A program made the position numbers and the translations under genes. From Prostheceraeus crozeri (Eukaryota > Platyhelminthes > Polycladida > Euryleptidae): DNA of 64,000 nt. The notes beneath the pieces are model-generated. The model was given only the letters and a program-made list of their open reading frames with translations. It was not told where the DNA came from and did no database searches. Location: positions 310,001 through 374,000 of the forward strand of contig CAJQUW010002202.1 of the NCBI GenBank assembly GCA_907163375.1, in the 5' to 3' direction. This document shows positions 54,126-64,000 of the stretch, piece by piece (position 1 is the first letter of the stretch; each line of letters opens with the position of its first letter).

Positions 54126-57100
54126 AGTATCATTAGTATTAAAATACCTTAGTATTTTTTTTAGTATCATTAGTATTTATGATCAATTACAATTTTAGGT
54201 TAGTAATTTATAATTGTAGTAAATCACTGGAATTCATGAATTCTTTGAAGCATGACTTAAATACAATATATGCATACAACAGAGTTCGATGTAACTTGAC
54301 ATTTCAGCCAGCTTTAATACATTGATAAGTCCTAATTTTGTTCTGTCAAAAGTATGAAGATAGAGTCAGGGCTATTTTTCTATCTAAACGTCATGTGATA
54401 GAACAAGCTCTCATTCTGGGATGCAAGCTTCTACTCTATCAAGTGAAATTGGCAATTTAGTAGCCCATATTCATCACAATTTTTCTTGAAACCATTGATG
54501 ATATTGATGACTTACGCAACCTTTTTGTCTGACTATTGTTAAAATGCAAGCAGTAGTTAGCCTATTATAGTTGTCACGTATTTCAGATCGTTGAAATTCG
54601 TATAATTGGAACATCTTTATTAGTCCGTATTTTTTGTTTTCAGACCCGATTTCTGTCAGTTGGAGCTTGAAAGATCAGGAAATTGTTAATACTCATGGTT
54701 TAAAATTAAGATGCTTGTGATGTAGAAACCCTATATGCTGATTCCCCAATGACTGATGTGGACTTTGACTATGATAAGATTTGAACCCCTTGCTTCCTGA
54801 TTGCTAGGTATGCCGGTTAACATTGTAAATTTAGTAATTTCTGATCTGTAGTATAGTGTTTAAGTAAAAATGAATTTAGGTTCAGAGTAAAACGCAAGAC
54901 AAAGTTATAGAAATATAAACGTTAATAAAGTGAAGCAAACTCCCACAGAGGTGCATTTGTGACCATGTTTTCGAATGGGTAACTGCAGTAAAGCTTATGA
55001 TAAACGTATGTTGTTTTCTAATTAATTGGATTAGTGTTGCAAAGCAAAGTATAGTCCATTTTCATTTCAGATTCTTAAGCTTGAAAATTGGATTCATGGA
55101 TTTTGATATAGGCCTATTTCAGATATGAATTCAGATCATGCATGATTTACGCATCAGGATGAGTCTTCATCAAAACGACATTTTCAAGATTTCAGATGCA
55201 TTTCATTTTAGAGATCCGCAAATTTACCATTATTCATCATTGAAGCAATGTGTAGACGAATGCAAAGCAGTCGTAACTGCGAAAACAATGTTCTACAAAC
55301 AGTAACAAGCTGAATTAATTATACTTTAGAGTCCTGCATTTCTGACTAATACAAGTGACTGTAATTGTACTTTCAACTATGACAGATCCGAGCCTGGATT
55401 GACTGTAACAATTAATTTGTTGGTTCAATTCAATTGCAATTTTGCTTACATCTACTCACAGAATCATCACCGTCATCACGTAATGATAAAACTATATGTC
55501 AGAATGCATTTTTCATATATACTCGTACTTGCATCTAATTCATATTTGATTATCAGTTTGGATGCTATTTATTTATAGTTGCAACCGTAATTATAACAAT
55601 TCAGTTATCGCCGCAATCAAGTATTCTTTCAATTCATGATTCTCTACCTGAAGAAGCGTTTACAGGCAAACCGACATTTACAGGCGCGTGGTCGACTCCA
55701 TGAAATTTCAAAATGTAATCGGCGCAGTGGTTTATTGCTATACTTTTAATAAATATTGAGTGATCTGAGAATTATGGTGCTGGGCCGCAATTATGGTACT
55801 TTATTATATAATTATGGTTTCTACTTTATCATACGTATTTTAATTATATTATTATACTTTATTATATTTTACTTTATTATATTAATTATGGTATACGCAT
55901 TATGGTACTTTTATGAACCTGGAGCCGCAACAGATAGAAGGAGATTATGTGACGACGGCTAACTCAATGCGAAGTTAAAAAATTAAATTTCATGAGGAGG
56001 GCATATCCCATGTATCTCCTTTCATTTTCACCAAAGCCATCTCTATCTGTGCACAGTTCGAGCTGAGTGATTGGAAAATTCTTTTCCAAGCCTCCGCGAG
56101 CAATGCCGCCAAACTTCTCAGTCGATTGAAATAGAATCAGGTGAGCTTACCATATCAAATTTTGCGTTTTAAACTCCCGAAGCGTTGGAAAATGAAACAG
56201 TTGAATACATTTAAAATTGCCGACTCTGTAGTTTGGAACAATCTCCTTGACAACGCAATTAAGTGATTTCTTCGTCAAATGAGCCGTGTCATGATCATAC
56301 AAAAGCCTCGACTGAGATTGAGTCTGTTACGATGACTCATTGACTAACAAAAGCAATGCATCACTAGAATTGTCTTCAAACCAAACCATGAAACACACGT
56401 GCTCTGTAAGAATCATTTCCGTAGCTTTCTGATCTCTCGACGATTAAACAAAGGAGAGCGGTAATTTTTTCCGTGCTGTAAATTCTAGGGGGAAGTCGGG
56501 GACTCAAATTGCGTTAAACGTGCCGAATTCCCGTAAGCAATCTACAGGTTTCTTCATTTTGACATACTTGATGAGAATTGATGTCAATCTCTCAGGCTTT
56601 ATATCTCAATACCTGCGAAAGATAAAATTAAAATCTATGAAATACAGTAGATGTAGTAGATGGTACAGAATCTGCGAATTCAATGCAAGGAAAATTAAGT
56701 AATACTCGCATAGTGTGCACAATTGACCAGTCGTCTGGAGTCAAGGAAAGTAAAGGAAGAAAAAACTTCACAGAGCTTGGGTCGAAAAGTATTTAATCTA
56801 AAAGGTAAATTCATACAATCCTTCAAGTCCAGTGCCTTCAAACCACTGTGGTTTAAAACGGTTCTGTGGTCTATAAAAAGGGACCAGAGAGCAATTTTGC
56901 TTATTTTTTTCAGATTATGGATCATCACCATGGCAGTCAATAAAAGATAAATGACGCTTCCAGGAACGATATTACAGTTTCGCCATTATTCAACATCAAG
57001 TTCAGCAAAAAAAATTATCATCGGAAGATGCATCATTAAAAGCAATCACGAATGAGTTAACCAAACCATCATAGATAACACAGCAAACTGCTCTCATCGA

Positions 57101-57738
57101 TTCATCTTCTTTCATTTTGTAATGTGCAAATATGATTTTTTTCGACGCCACCAGTAAGTAATTTGTGCATTCTATTAAGTGATATGTCAATGCCTTGAAA
57201 TGAATTCTTTTCGATTCCATCCAGTTTCAAAAAGCAATAGATGTGAGAAATCAAAATGATTACTGAAATTTCGAATTTATATCATGAGGATCGTATAGGG
57301 AAATATATCAAGATATGAAATTCAGCCGCTCAATGTGTCCTTTTTGGAATCAAGTCAAAAAGGTTCTCGTACAAAACTGTCTCAAGGAATGCGAGGTTGA
57401 AGTAAACTTTACTAAATACAAGGAACGCTTTTCGAAACATCAAAACCCCATGTTTCCGCAAAAATTCTAGTCGGAAATCAATCCCCTCTTGCAGTCTGAA
57501 AGTACATTGCCAGCTGAAATATTCAGCCAAAACAATTCTTAAGAAATTAAGATTATTTGCTTTTCACAAATAATTGCTGAGAAAATGAAAGCGGTTGATG
57601 CTTAATAGTTGGACAACTGTGACATTCATATTTCTACATTTTCAAGGACGCGTCAGCAATCGGCATTCTTTCATGGTTCCCCTGTCTTCAGTTGCTACTG
57701 GAGTCATACATTTTCGAGATCGTGCTGACTGATGTATA
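54126..57738. other. No recognised gene
   Basis: AT-rich sequence. The longest frames (for example 57330-57530 minus, 56723-56950 plus) show no recognisable domain, and 55790-55910 is made of AATTATGGTACTTTATTATA-like simple repeats. Confidence 0.45.
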
Positions 57739-57739
57739 C

Positions 57740-57772
<33 letters not shown>
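57739..57772. repeat. (TA)n microsatellite
   Basis: A TA run directly outside the left PLE end. A shorter one (60157-60172) lies outside the right end. Confidence 0.95.
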
Positions 57773-57775
<3 letters not shown>

Positions 57776-57784
57776 TAAAAGAAT

Positions 57785-59086
57785 TATCAGAAATGGATCA
57801 AAATAAGAAGGAAAATAACTCCCGTAAGTCGTCAAGGAAAAACTTTGAATCTTGAAAGCCCGACCGGTTTCACTTGGTCATCCAAGCTTCTCAAGGGCTA
57901 ATGTTCATTATGAATATCATAACTTAATTTAAATGATCATAAAATAAGCTACACATACATAGTAAGCGAATTACGCAAATGTCATGGATGAAAATAAGAA
58001 TTCACAGACATCGTACAGGGGGAAGAGTGCAGGCGGATATCATTGATCAATTTTGATTAAGTGAAGGTCTAAAAACACTAATGCACCATTTTTCTTTGCT
58101 CTCCCTATACGATCGATCACAATTTGGGGGTAACTTCAAAACCGGGATTATATTGAAAGGAGGGTCACTTTTTGAGCATGAGGAGATGTGCTTGCTCACA
58201 AATAAAGATCGATAGTCCTTGTCCTTAACTTGTTGTCTGTGCACTCGCGTCCTTGATCTTAAAATGTCTCCCGTTTGCCCCACATAGCACGTAGATCAAA
58301 TCTTTCGAGTTGCAATCCATGTTATGTTTTATTAAAAAAGTGCTCTCTTTGTTGTTGCGTTTATAGTTGAACATTGTCCCTGTTATAATGGACCTGCAGC
58401 ATTGGCATCGGGAATTTCCGCACTTTGTTACACCAATGATTGTTATACGATTGTTTTTTGATAATATGCGCAATAGAGACGGGGGTTGCCGATAGGATAT
58501 TCTTGTTCTATATGATTCGAATGTATCAGTGAGCCTCAAACTTGAAAAGGATGGAGTTATCACATTATTATAGAAATCAGGATTATTGGGATTGTATGTT
58601 TGAATATAAGGTATTATCCTCGATTCATTGTCCTTATTTCCAGGTGATGCTGTAGTGGATTTTGCTTTTGTAACTGCATCATTTATTAATTTATCCGGAT
58701 AGTCTAATTTCTTGAGTCTTTTCTTCATGTCTTTAAATCTGATCTCTTTAATAGTTTGATCTGAAACAATTTTGTTGATACGATTGGCTAGAGCGTAAGG
58801 AATATTCCGTGTAACGTGTCTTGGATGGCATGAATGGAAAGAGACATATGCGTGACTGTCAGTAGGTTTGGAGTAAATGTCAGTTTTAATCTTGTTATCG
58901 TCACGGTAAATCAAAACATCCAAAAAGTTCATTTTTTCTTGTCCAATTTCAATTGTAAATTTGATTTTATTATTCAGTCGATTGAGATAGGAATGGAAAT
59001 CCTTTACGTCTCCAAAGTCATCATTCCAAATGATGAAGACATCATCCAAATATCTTAACCACGAAGAGCAAAAAATTTGGAAAATA
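57785..59086 (-). mobile_element. Penelope-like element, minus copy of a head-to-head pair
   Basis: The minus strand reads WLRYLDDVFIIW (RT catalytic box), EKMNFLDVLIYRDDNK, FHSCHPRHVTRNIPYALANR and GVTKCGNSRCQCCRSIITGT, with a partly altered GIY-YIG region. It is 5' truncated inside the RT. Positions 57785-58846 form one arm of a palindrome with 59087-60150. It carries a hammerhead-like motif at its outer end. It is broken, with one or two interruptions in the endonuclease. Confidence 0.85.
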
Positions 59087-60150
59087 GTTGTCTCTTTCCA
59101 TTCATGCCATCCAAGACACGTTACACGGAATATTCCTTACGCTCTAGCCAATCGTATCAACAAAATTGTTTCAGATCAAACTATTAAAGAGATCAGATTT
59201 AAAGACATGAAGAAAAGACTCAAGAAATTAGACTATCCGGATAAATTAATAAATGATGCAGTTACAAAAGCAAAATCCACTACAGCATCACCTGGAAATA
59301 AGGACAATGAATCGAGGATAATACCTTATATTCAAACATACAATCCCAATAATCCTGATTTCTATAATAATGTGATAACTCCATCCTTTTCAAGTTTGAG
59401 GCTCACTGATACATTCGAATCATATAGAACAAGAATATCCTATCGGCAACCCCCGTCTCTATTGCGCATATTATCAAAAAACAATCGTATAACAATCATT
59501 GGTGTAACAAAGTGCGGAAATTCCCGATGCCAATGCTGCAGGTCCATTATAACAGGGACAATGTTCAACTATAAACGCAACAACAAAGAGAGCACTTTTT
59601 TAATAAAACATAACATGGATTGCAACTCGAAAGATTTGATCTACGTGCTGCAATGCAGAGGTTGCTGCGCTCTTTATGTGGGGCAAACGGGAGACACTTT
59701 AAGATCAAGGACGCGAGTGCACAGACAACAAGTTAAGGACAAGGACTATCGATCTTTATTTGTGAGCAAGCACATCTCCTCATGCTCAAAAAGTGACCCT
59801 CCTTTCAATATAATCCCGGTTTTGAAGTTACCCCCAAATTGTGATCGATCGTATAGGGAGAGCAAAGAAAAATGGTGCATTAGTGTTTTTAGACCTTCAC
59901 TTAATCAAAATTGATCAATGATATCCGCCTGCACTCTTCCCCCTGTACGATGTCTGTGAATTCTTATTTTCATCCATGACATTTGCGTAATTCGCTTACT
60001 ATGTATGTGTAGCTTATTTTATGATCATTTAAATTAAGTTATGATATTCATAATGAACATTAGCCCTTGAGAAGCTTGGATGACCAAGTGAAACCGGTCG
60101 GGCTTTCAAGATTCAAAGTTTTTCCTTGACGACTTACGGGAGTTATTTTC
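59087..60150 (+). mobile_element. Penelope-like element, plus copy of a head-to-head pair
   Basis: Inverse of 57785-58846 with very few differences. The frame to 59914 covers the end of the RT (FHSCHPRHVTRNIPYALANR), a Cys-rich linker (CGNSRCQCCRSI) and a GIY-YIG domain (LIYVLQCRGCCALYVGQTGD, then RSRTRVHRQQ and KEKWCISVFRPSLNQN). It is more severely 5' truncated than its partner and lacks the catalytic RT box. Confidence 0.85.
60067..60112 (+). ncRNA. Hammerhead-like motif at the PLE 3' end
   Basis: CTTGAGAAGCTT pairs with GGGCTTTCAAG as a long stem I. Between them are GGATGA, CCAAGT, GAAA and the palindrome ACCGGT followed by C, in hammerhead order. The first core bases depart from C-U-G-A, so activity is uncertain. 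The inverted copy is at 57852-57897 on the minus strand. Confidence 0.5.
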
Positions 60151-60156
60151 CTTCTT

Positions 60157-61480
60157 ATATATATATATATATTGAGAGAAACTTGAGAGAAACCATTGAG
60201 AGAAATTCTTGCTTTCGCAATCCCATTCGGTGATTTTGAGGCGATTTTAAGTTTTGACCGACTAACGATCTAGAACATAGCGTCAATCTGAGAACATTTC
60301 TCAGTTTAGTATGCTATGGTGATTCAAACGCATTCCGAATTGCTAAATTTCGTTCAGTAGAACCGATTCTATCACAAATAACACATTTGATGTTCGAAAG
60401 TGCTGAGGTTGTTGACTTTCGCGTACGTCAATCAATAGTGCCTTCCATGCGCGTGCAATCGACGATGACTGAAGTCAATCCATGTCACCACTTTACATTT
60501 CGACTTCGTTCTCAACTGTCAGTGCTCGGTTTTTGGTGATTCACACACCAAAATGATTCCCAGAAGTTGATGACTCGCATGGCTTCCACCATAGAGAGAA
60601 TTATTTTCTTAACATGCAAGACTCCCAAGGGCCCCTCCCCATGCACTGTGCTGGAACACTTGCAAAAGCAGCGGATATTGACAATAGATGCAATAGATTG
60701 TGAAAGTGGTTATTTTCTTATTGTTATGATGAAAGTGGTCGCTTCATAAAAATCTGTTGACTCGTGCTATGAATTGATGACGCAATCGACCACTTTTATC
60801 GATGAACTGATTGAAGAGGTTGCTGAGATTTCTATGTCTACTATACATGTCTCATGAAATCGAGAGATCGAAACGAAGTGCCCGATGATTGAAAGTCGCA
60901 GAAATCGAAGTCCAATACGAAAGGCCAATCAATTTTAGCGACAATCGCGCTGCAAAATGTCGCATGTGTGAAACAGCCCTTAGTAATTAATTTCCTAGGG
61001 TTTCCACTGCATCCCAAACTTTGTGTCTCTGTACAATTGACTTTATCAAACAGTTAAGATACTCGGACCATGAATTCCGATACGATTTATTGTCTACGTT
61101 GCACTTAATGTTTTAAAGATTCGCGTTATTAATCTTTTATCATTGTTCTTATTTAGGTTTAGAAAACAGCTTATGGGAGATTTATAACAATAGAATTCCA
61201 TCGGTTTTGTTCCAAATTCACCGAAAACGTAGTAATTAGGTGTGGTCATTCTTAAATGACAATATTTTTTGCAAATTTGTAGAATGATACGATTTACTTA
61301 CGATTACTTATATCGATTATACGATTATTTATTTTATCGATTATATTTATACGATTATTTACGATCTTCTTTTATCAGGGTCAGTCAGTCTGATGTCATG
61401 AATCTAAATATCGGTTTCCACCAGCCGGATTTGCTGACAGCAAAGCGTGTTCGTCGCTGATTCTGTGTAGAACGATTTCT
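60157..61480. other. Mostly unrecognised, with one MITE terminus
   Basis: Positions 60800-60985 hold the inverted right end of the MITE family seen at 34914 (...TCGCATGTGTGAAACAGCCC, then TTA). Near 61295-61365 there are repeated TACGATTAT-like words. The rest has no recognisable frames. Confidence 0.5.
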
Positions 61481-61489
61481 TCTTTGCAT

Positions 61490-61560
61490 TTTATTTCACT
61501 TGACAAGGGAAGTAGTGTCTTCCGAAACGTCGTGACTTTTTTTATTAAAAATTCGTAATT
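61490..61560 (+). ncRNA. Hammerhead-like motif of a Penelope remnant
   Basis: CTTGACAAGG (core plus stem II start), CTTCC closing stem II, then GAAA, palindrome ACGT and C, in hammerhead order, followed by GTGACTTTTTTTATTAAAAA. Sequences ending CCGAAACGTCG are typical of PLE terminal repeats. No PLE coding region is attached. Confidence 0.45.
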
Positions 61561-61602
61561 GATTGTGCCCTTTCTTCCGTTGATGCGTAAATCAGCTAAA
61601 TT

Positions 61603-63465
61603 TTTATCGAACCCATTTTATCCCAGTGGGTGTTTAGATACCCAAACGTTTGACACGCTACATAATTTGCAGTTTGCGTAGTTGCGATGGAAGAAATATA
61701 GCAATGATACTTCTACGCTCCCTGCTAACAAATTTTGTTTTAATTTTATGTCATTCACTAGTTAAACTAAATAAAAGCATATTGCTAAAACTCGTTTTCG
61801 CAAAGAAACAATGATTATAACTAGAAAATTGTTGTGACTTGGCATGCTACGACGGAGGCTTATATTGCATGCAATCAACTAATAATGTTCTAATCAAGTA
61901 GTAATAATCTAATAAAGTTATGCCAAGGAAAAGGATTACATTGCATAATAAAAGTATGAGTTTAGCCTTCATGGTGTATTTTGCAAGTAGTTATTATGTA
62001 AATTTGATCTAAAGTTGTATAATTGTTTTCCAATTGAAGTGAAATAATGTGACTAACTGTAAATAATTGTAGCGATAACTTTGATAGCCAATAGAATATT
62101 GAATTAAATGGATTAAAATAATTGCACCGACAGGAATAGATTTTGAAATATTTGCATCTGTCAAACAATGAAAATGTAGTTATGGTTCTCAGAAAAGTCT
62201 CGCCAAATTTAATTTGCTCAAAAAATCTTTCAAGAAAAATTCTTGCTACAGCGGATTTTCTGACATTGATGAATCAATTATCGAGCATTTTGTAAAATAC
62301 GGTGGATCTCTGAAACAATTTATTAGAGGAAAGCCAATTAGATATGGATACAAAGTCTTGTCAAAATTTCCCCGATTGGATAAACAACTTTTCTATCTAC
62401 GACGGAAAGAAAACCGAGATTCTGCAAAAGGAGTAACCAGCTACTGGGAGCAAGGTGGTCTGACACTCAACCTCAAACCTTTCAAAAATCAAAGAAATCA
62501 ATAGGCCTACATGCACATCTTCATTGACAATTGTTTTATTTTGTTGCCCCTCCTCGAAGCACTGGTGGGAAATGGAATTGGTTGCGTTGGTACTCTTTGA
62601 AGTAATCGAATTCGGGACTGTCCTGTGTCCGGCATCAAGAGAAAGGGGAGCGCTAGATACAAAATGTGATGAAAACGATATTCAAGTTTTGAAATGGAGA
62701 GACAACAGCATCGTAATTGCTGCCTCTAACTCAATCTGCGATGCCTTTGATGAAGTGAAGCAACGGTCAAAGGCTCAAGGGAAATACATCTCGATACCTC
62801 AGCCATTTATCAGATTTGCCTACAACATGATGATGGCAGGCACATGCAGAATGGACCAAAATGTGTATCGGATCCATATTCGTACAAAGAGTGGTGGTAT
62901 CTAATGTTTTCATGGGGAGTCTATGCCACCCTTCAAAACTGTTGGCTTCTGTTCCGTAAAATTGGCAATTAATGATATTTATCAGCTAGCATTCAAGCGT
63001 ATAATTGCAAATACATATTTGCCCTTCAATGGACGTGGACCCCGACGAGTTCTTCCTGTGCAGGAACGCAGAAATGCATGTGGAGTGAGATTGTCAAATC
63101 AAAGGCATTTGATAGGTGATTGATGCTGCACACCGTCTCCGCTGCAAATTTAGCTCTGTGAAAACCAACCGAAGTGTGACACATGCAATGTCTTTTACAT
63201 GACCAATGTTTTCTGATCAATACAAGTGAACTTATTCTTTGGTTTCTCTTATGTCACGAGAAGTGTTATTCATATTTTTTATTTTTTTGCTAACATATCA
63301 GCCCAGTGGATATTTAAATACCCAATCAATAATTAATAAATAAAAGCATTTTTTCAGGAACAGAGGTCGTTCTGATATTTGTCTGGGTCAAAGCACTCAC
63401 ATATTCAGAAATCATTATAATATCTACAATATTCGAAGTATGGGATAAAATGGGTTATCGAATAA
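61603..63465 (+). mobile_element. piggyBac-type DNA transposon remnant
   Basis: It encloses a decayed piggyBac transposase. AACCCATTTTATCCCA (61610-61625) recurs inverted as TGGGATAAAATGGGTT (63442-63457), and CCCAGTGG-(G/A)-T-(G/A)-TTTA occurs at both 61623 and 63303. These may be terminal or subterminal repeats, but no TTAA duplication was found, so the limits are tentative. Confidence 0.5.
62214..63110 (+). pseudogene. piggyBac transposase, frameshifted
   Basis: Blocks in piggyBac order: DIDESIIEHF (first catalytic Asp) with GGSLKQFIRGKPIRYGYKV, then MHIFIDNCF with LLEALVGNGIGCVGTL (second Asp), then RGALDTKCDENDIQVLKWRD, NSIVIAASN, YNMMMAGTCRMDQNVYRI (third Asp) and IHIRTK. The blocks fall in at least three frames, so there are two or more frameshifts between about 62500 and 62640, and further damage after 62880. 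Only the catalytic core and part of the C-terminus are recognisable. Confidence 0.8.
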
Positions 63466-63469
63466 TGAA

Positions 63470-63840
63470 TCGCTGCCATATCTCAGTTTTGATAATGTTA
63501 GCATTTCAAATGTTTCTGCAAGTATCCTACCGTCAACTGTATTGAATTCCTTCAGGGTTTTGGCAGTTACATATGAGCATGTCCTACCTTTCTTGGTTAA
63601 CTCTTCAATCTGTTTCTTATCATTTTTAGTAATCCAATAACCTAAGTATTTATATTCGTTTACAATTCAATTGGGGATATGTCATCATCTTCTATTAATT
63701 ATAGTATTGTATCATATCTCTGCCTTTCCCCAAATATCATTATTTTAGCTTTATTGTAGCTTATTTTCAACCTATTTACCTTGCAGAAGTCATGGAGACA
63801 TTTCATTTATTTGATAATTCCAGTCTGCGTCTCACTCATG
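63470..63840 (-). mobile_element. LINE reverse transcriptase fragment
   Basis: The minus strand reads LKISYNKAKIMIFG, then (after slips) NEYKYLGYWITKNDKKQIEE and GRTCSYVTAKTLKEFNTV, the post-YADD region of an APE-type LINE RT. It has at least two frame slips and an in-frame stop. No catalytic box is present. Confidence 0.65.
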
Positions 63841-64000
63841 AGGTTGTTTTCCGGGAATCCCGGCCCATTCCGAGAAATCATTTTCACGGGAACATTTTTC
63901 GGGTTCCCATAAGATAAGACCTATCAATTAGCCATATTAATTCATTATCAGTACTGCACCATCAATCACTTAAATGTCTCTGCTGAAGTCCATTCCGTCT
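63841..64000. other. No recognised feature
   Basis: Short palindromic words (CCGGGAATCCCGG, TTCGGGTTCCC) and no frame. Confidence 0.4.

Overview
This window is a repeat-dense stretch of an AT-rich animal nuclear genome, most likely an invertebrate. No host protein-coding gene can be recognised with confidence. The eukaryotic assignment rests on spliceosomal-type GT...AG introns, TATA boxes, LINEs, Penelope-like elements (PLEs), BEL/Pao and Ty3/Gypsy retroelements, hAT, CACTA-like, Harbinger-type and piggyBac DNA transposons and a tRNA-derived insertion. The species cannot be told from the sequence alone.

Layout. 1-1545: two BEL/Pao remnants in opposite orientation. 2455-23395: two direct copies of a roughly 300-bp dispersed repeat enclose a LINE with a restriction-like endonuclease (2900-5037, resuming at 22733). 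A 17.7-kb Polinton/Maverick-like element (5038-22726) is inserted near the end of the LINE reading frame, with a TCTATG target duplication and AG...CT termini. 23396-41500: gene-poor DNA with LINE endonuclease scraps, several fold-back elements and MITEs, a BEL integrase remnant, a CACTA-like element and tandem repeats. 41553-53228: a minus-strand Ty3/Gypsy remnant whose pol region is followed by a TatD-family hydrolase frame. It has been hit by a hAT element (44885-45962) and a nearly full-length LINE (46334-52352), and the LINE carries a PLE (46393-48595) in its 5' leader. 53229-54125: another BEL remnant holding a tRNA-like insertion. 57785-60150: two PLE copies head to head, forming an arm-of-1-kb palindrome. 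61490-63840: a hammerhead-like PLE scrap, a decayed piggyBac transposase and a LINE RT fragment.

The most interesting unit is the Polinton-like element. It encodes a protein-primed family B DNA polymerase. Its minus-strand gene block includes a TBP-fold protein, a DEDD-exonuclease-like protein with an adjacent RING-like zinc segment, a pair of related proteins of unknown function, and three small proteins. These three look like free-standing paralogues of a domain near the N-terminus of the polymerase. I could not recognise an integrase, packaging ATPase, protease or capsid gene in it. Its terminal repeats are nearly identical and most frames are long, so the copy looks young and near-whole.

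Other points of interest are the TatD frame riding behind the Gypsy integrase, hammerhead-ribozyme-like motifs with palindromic stem III in three separate PLE sequences, and the precise nesting of four element classes. All calls come from reading the sequence by eye; no database search was run.
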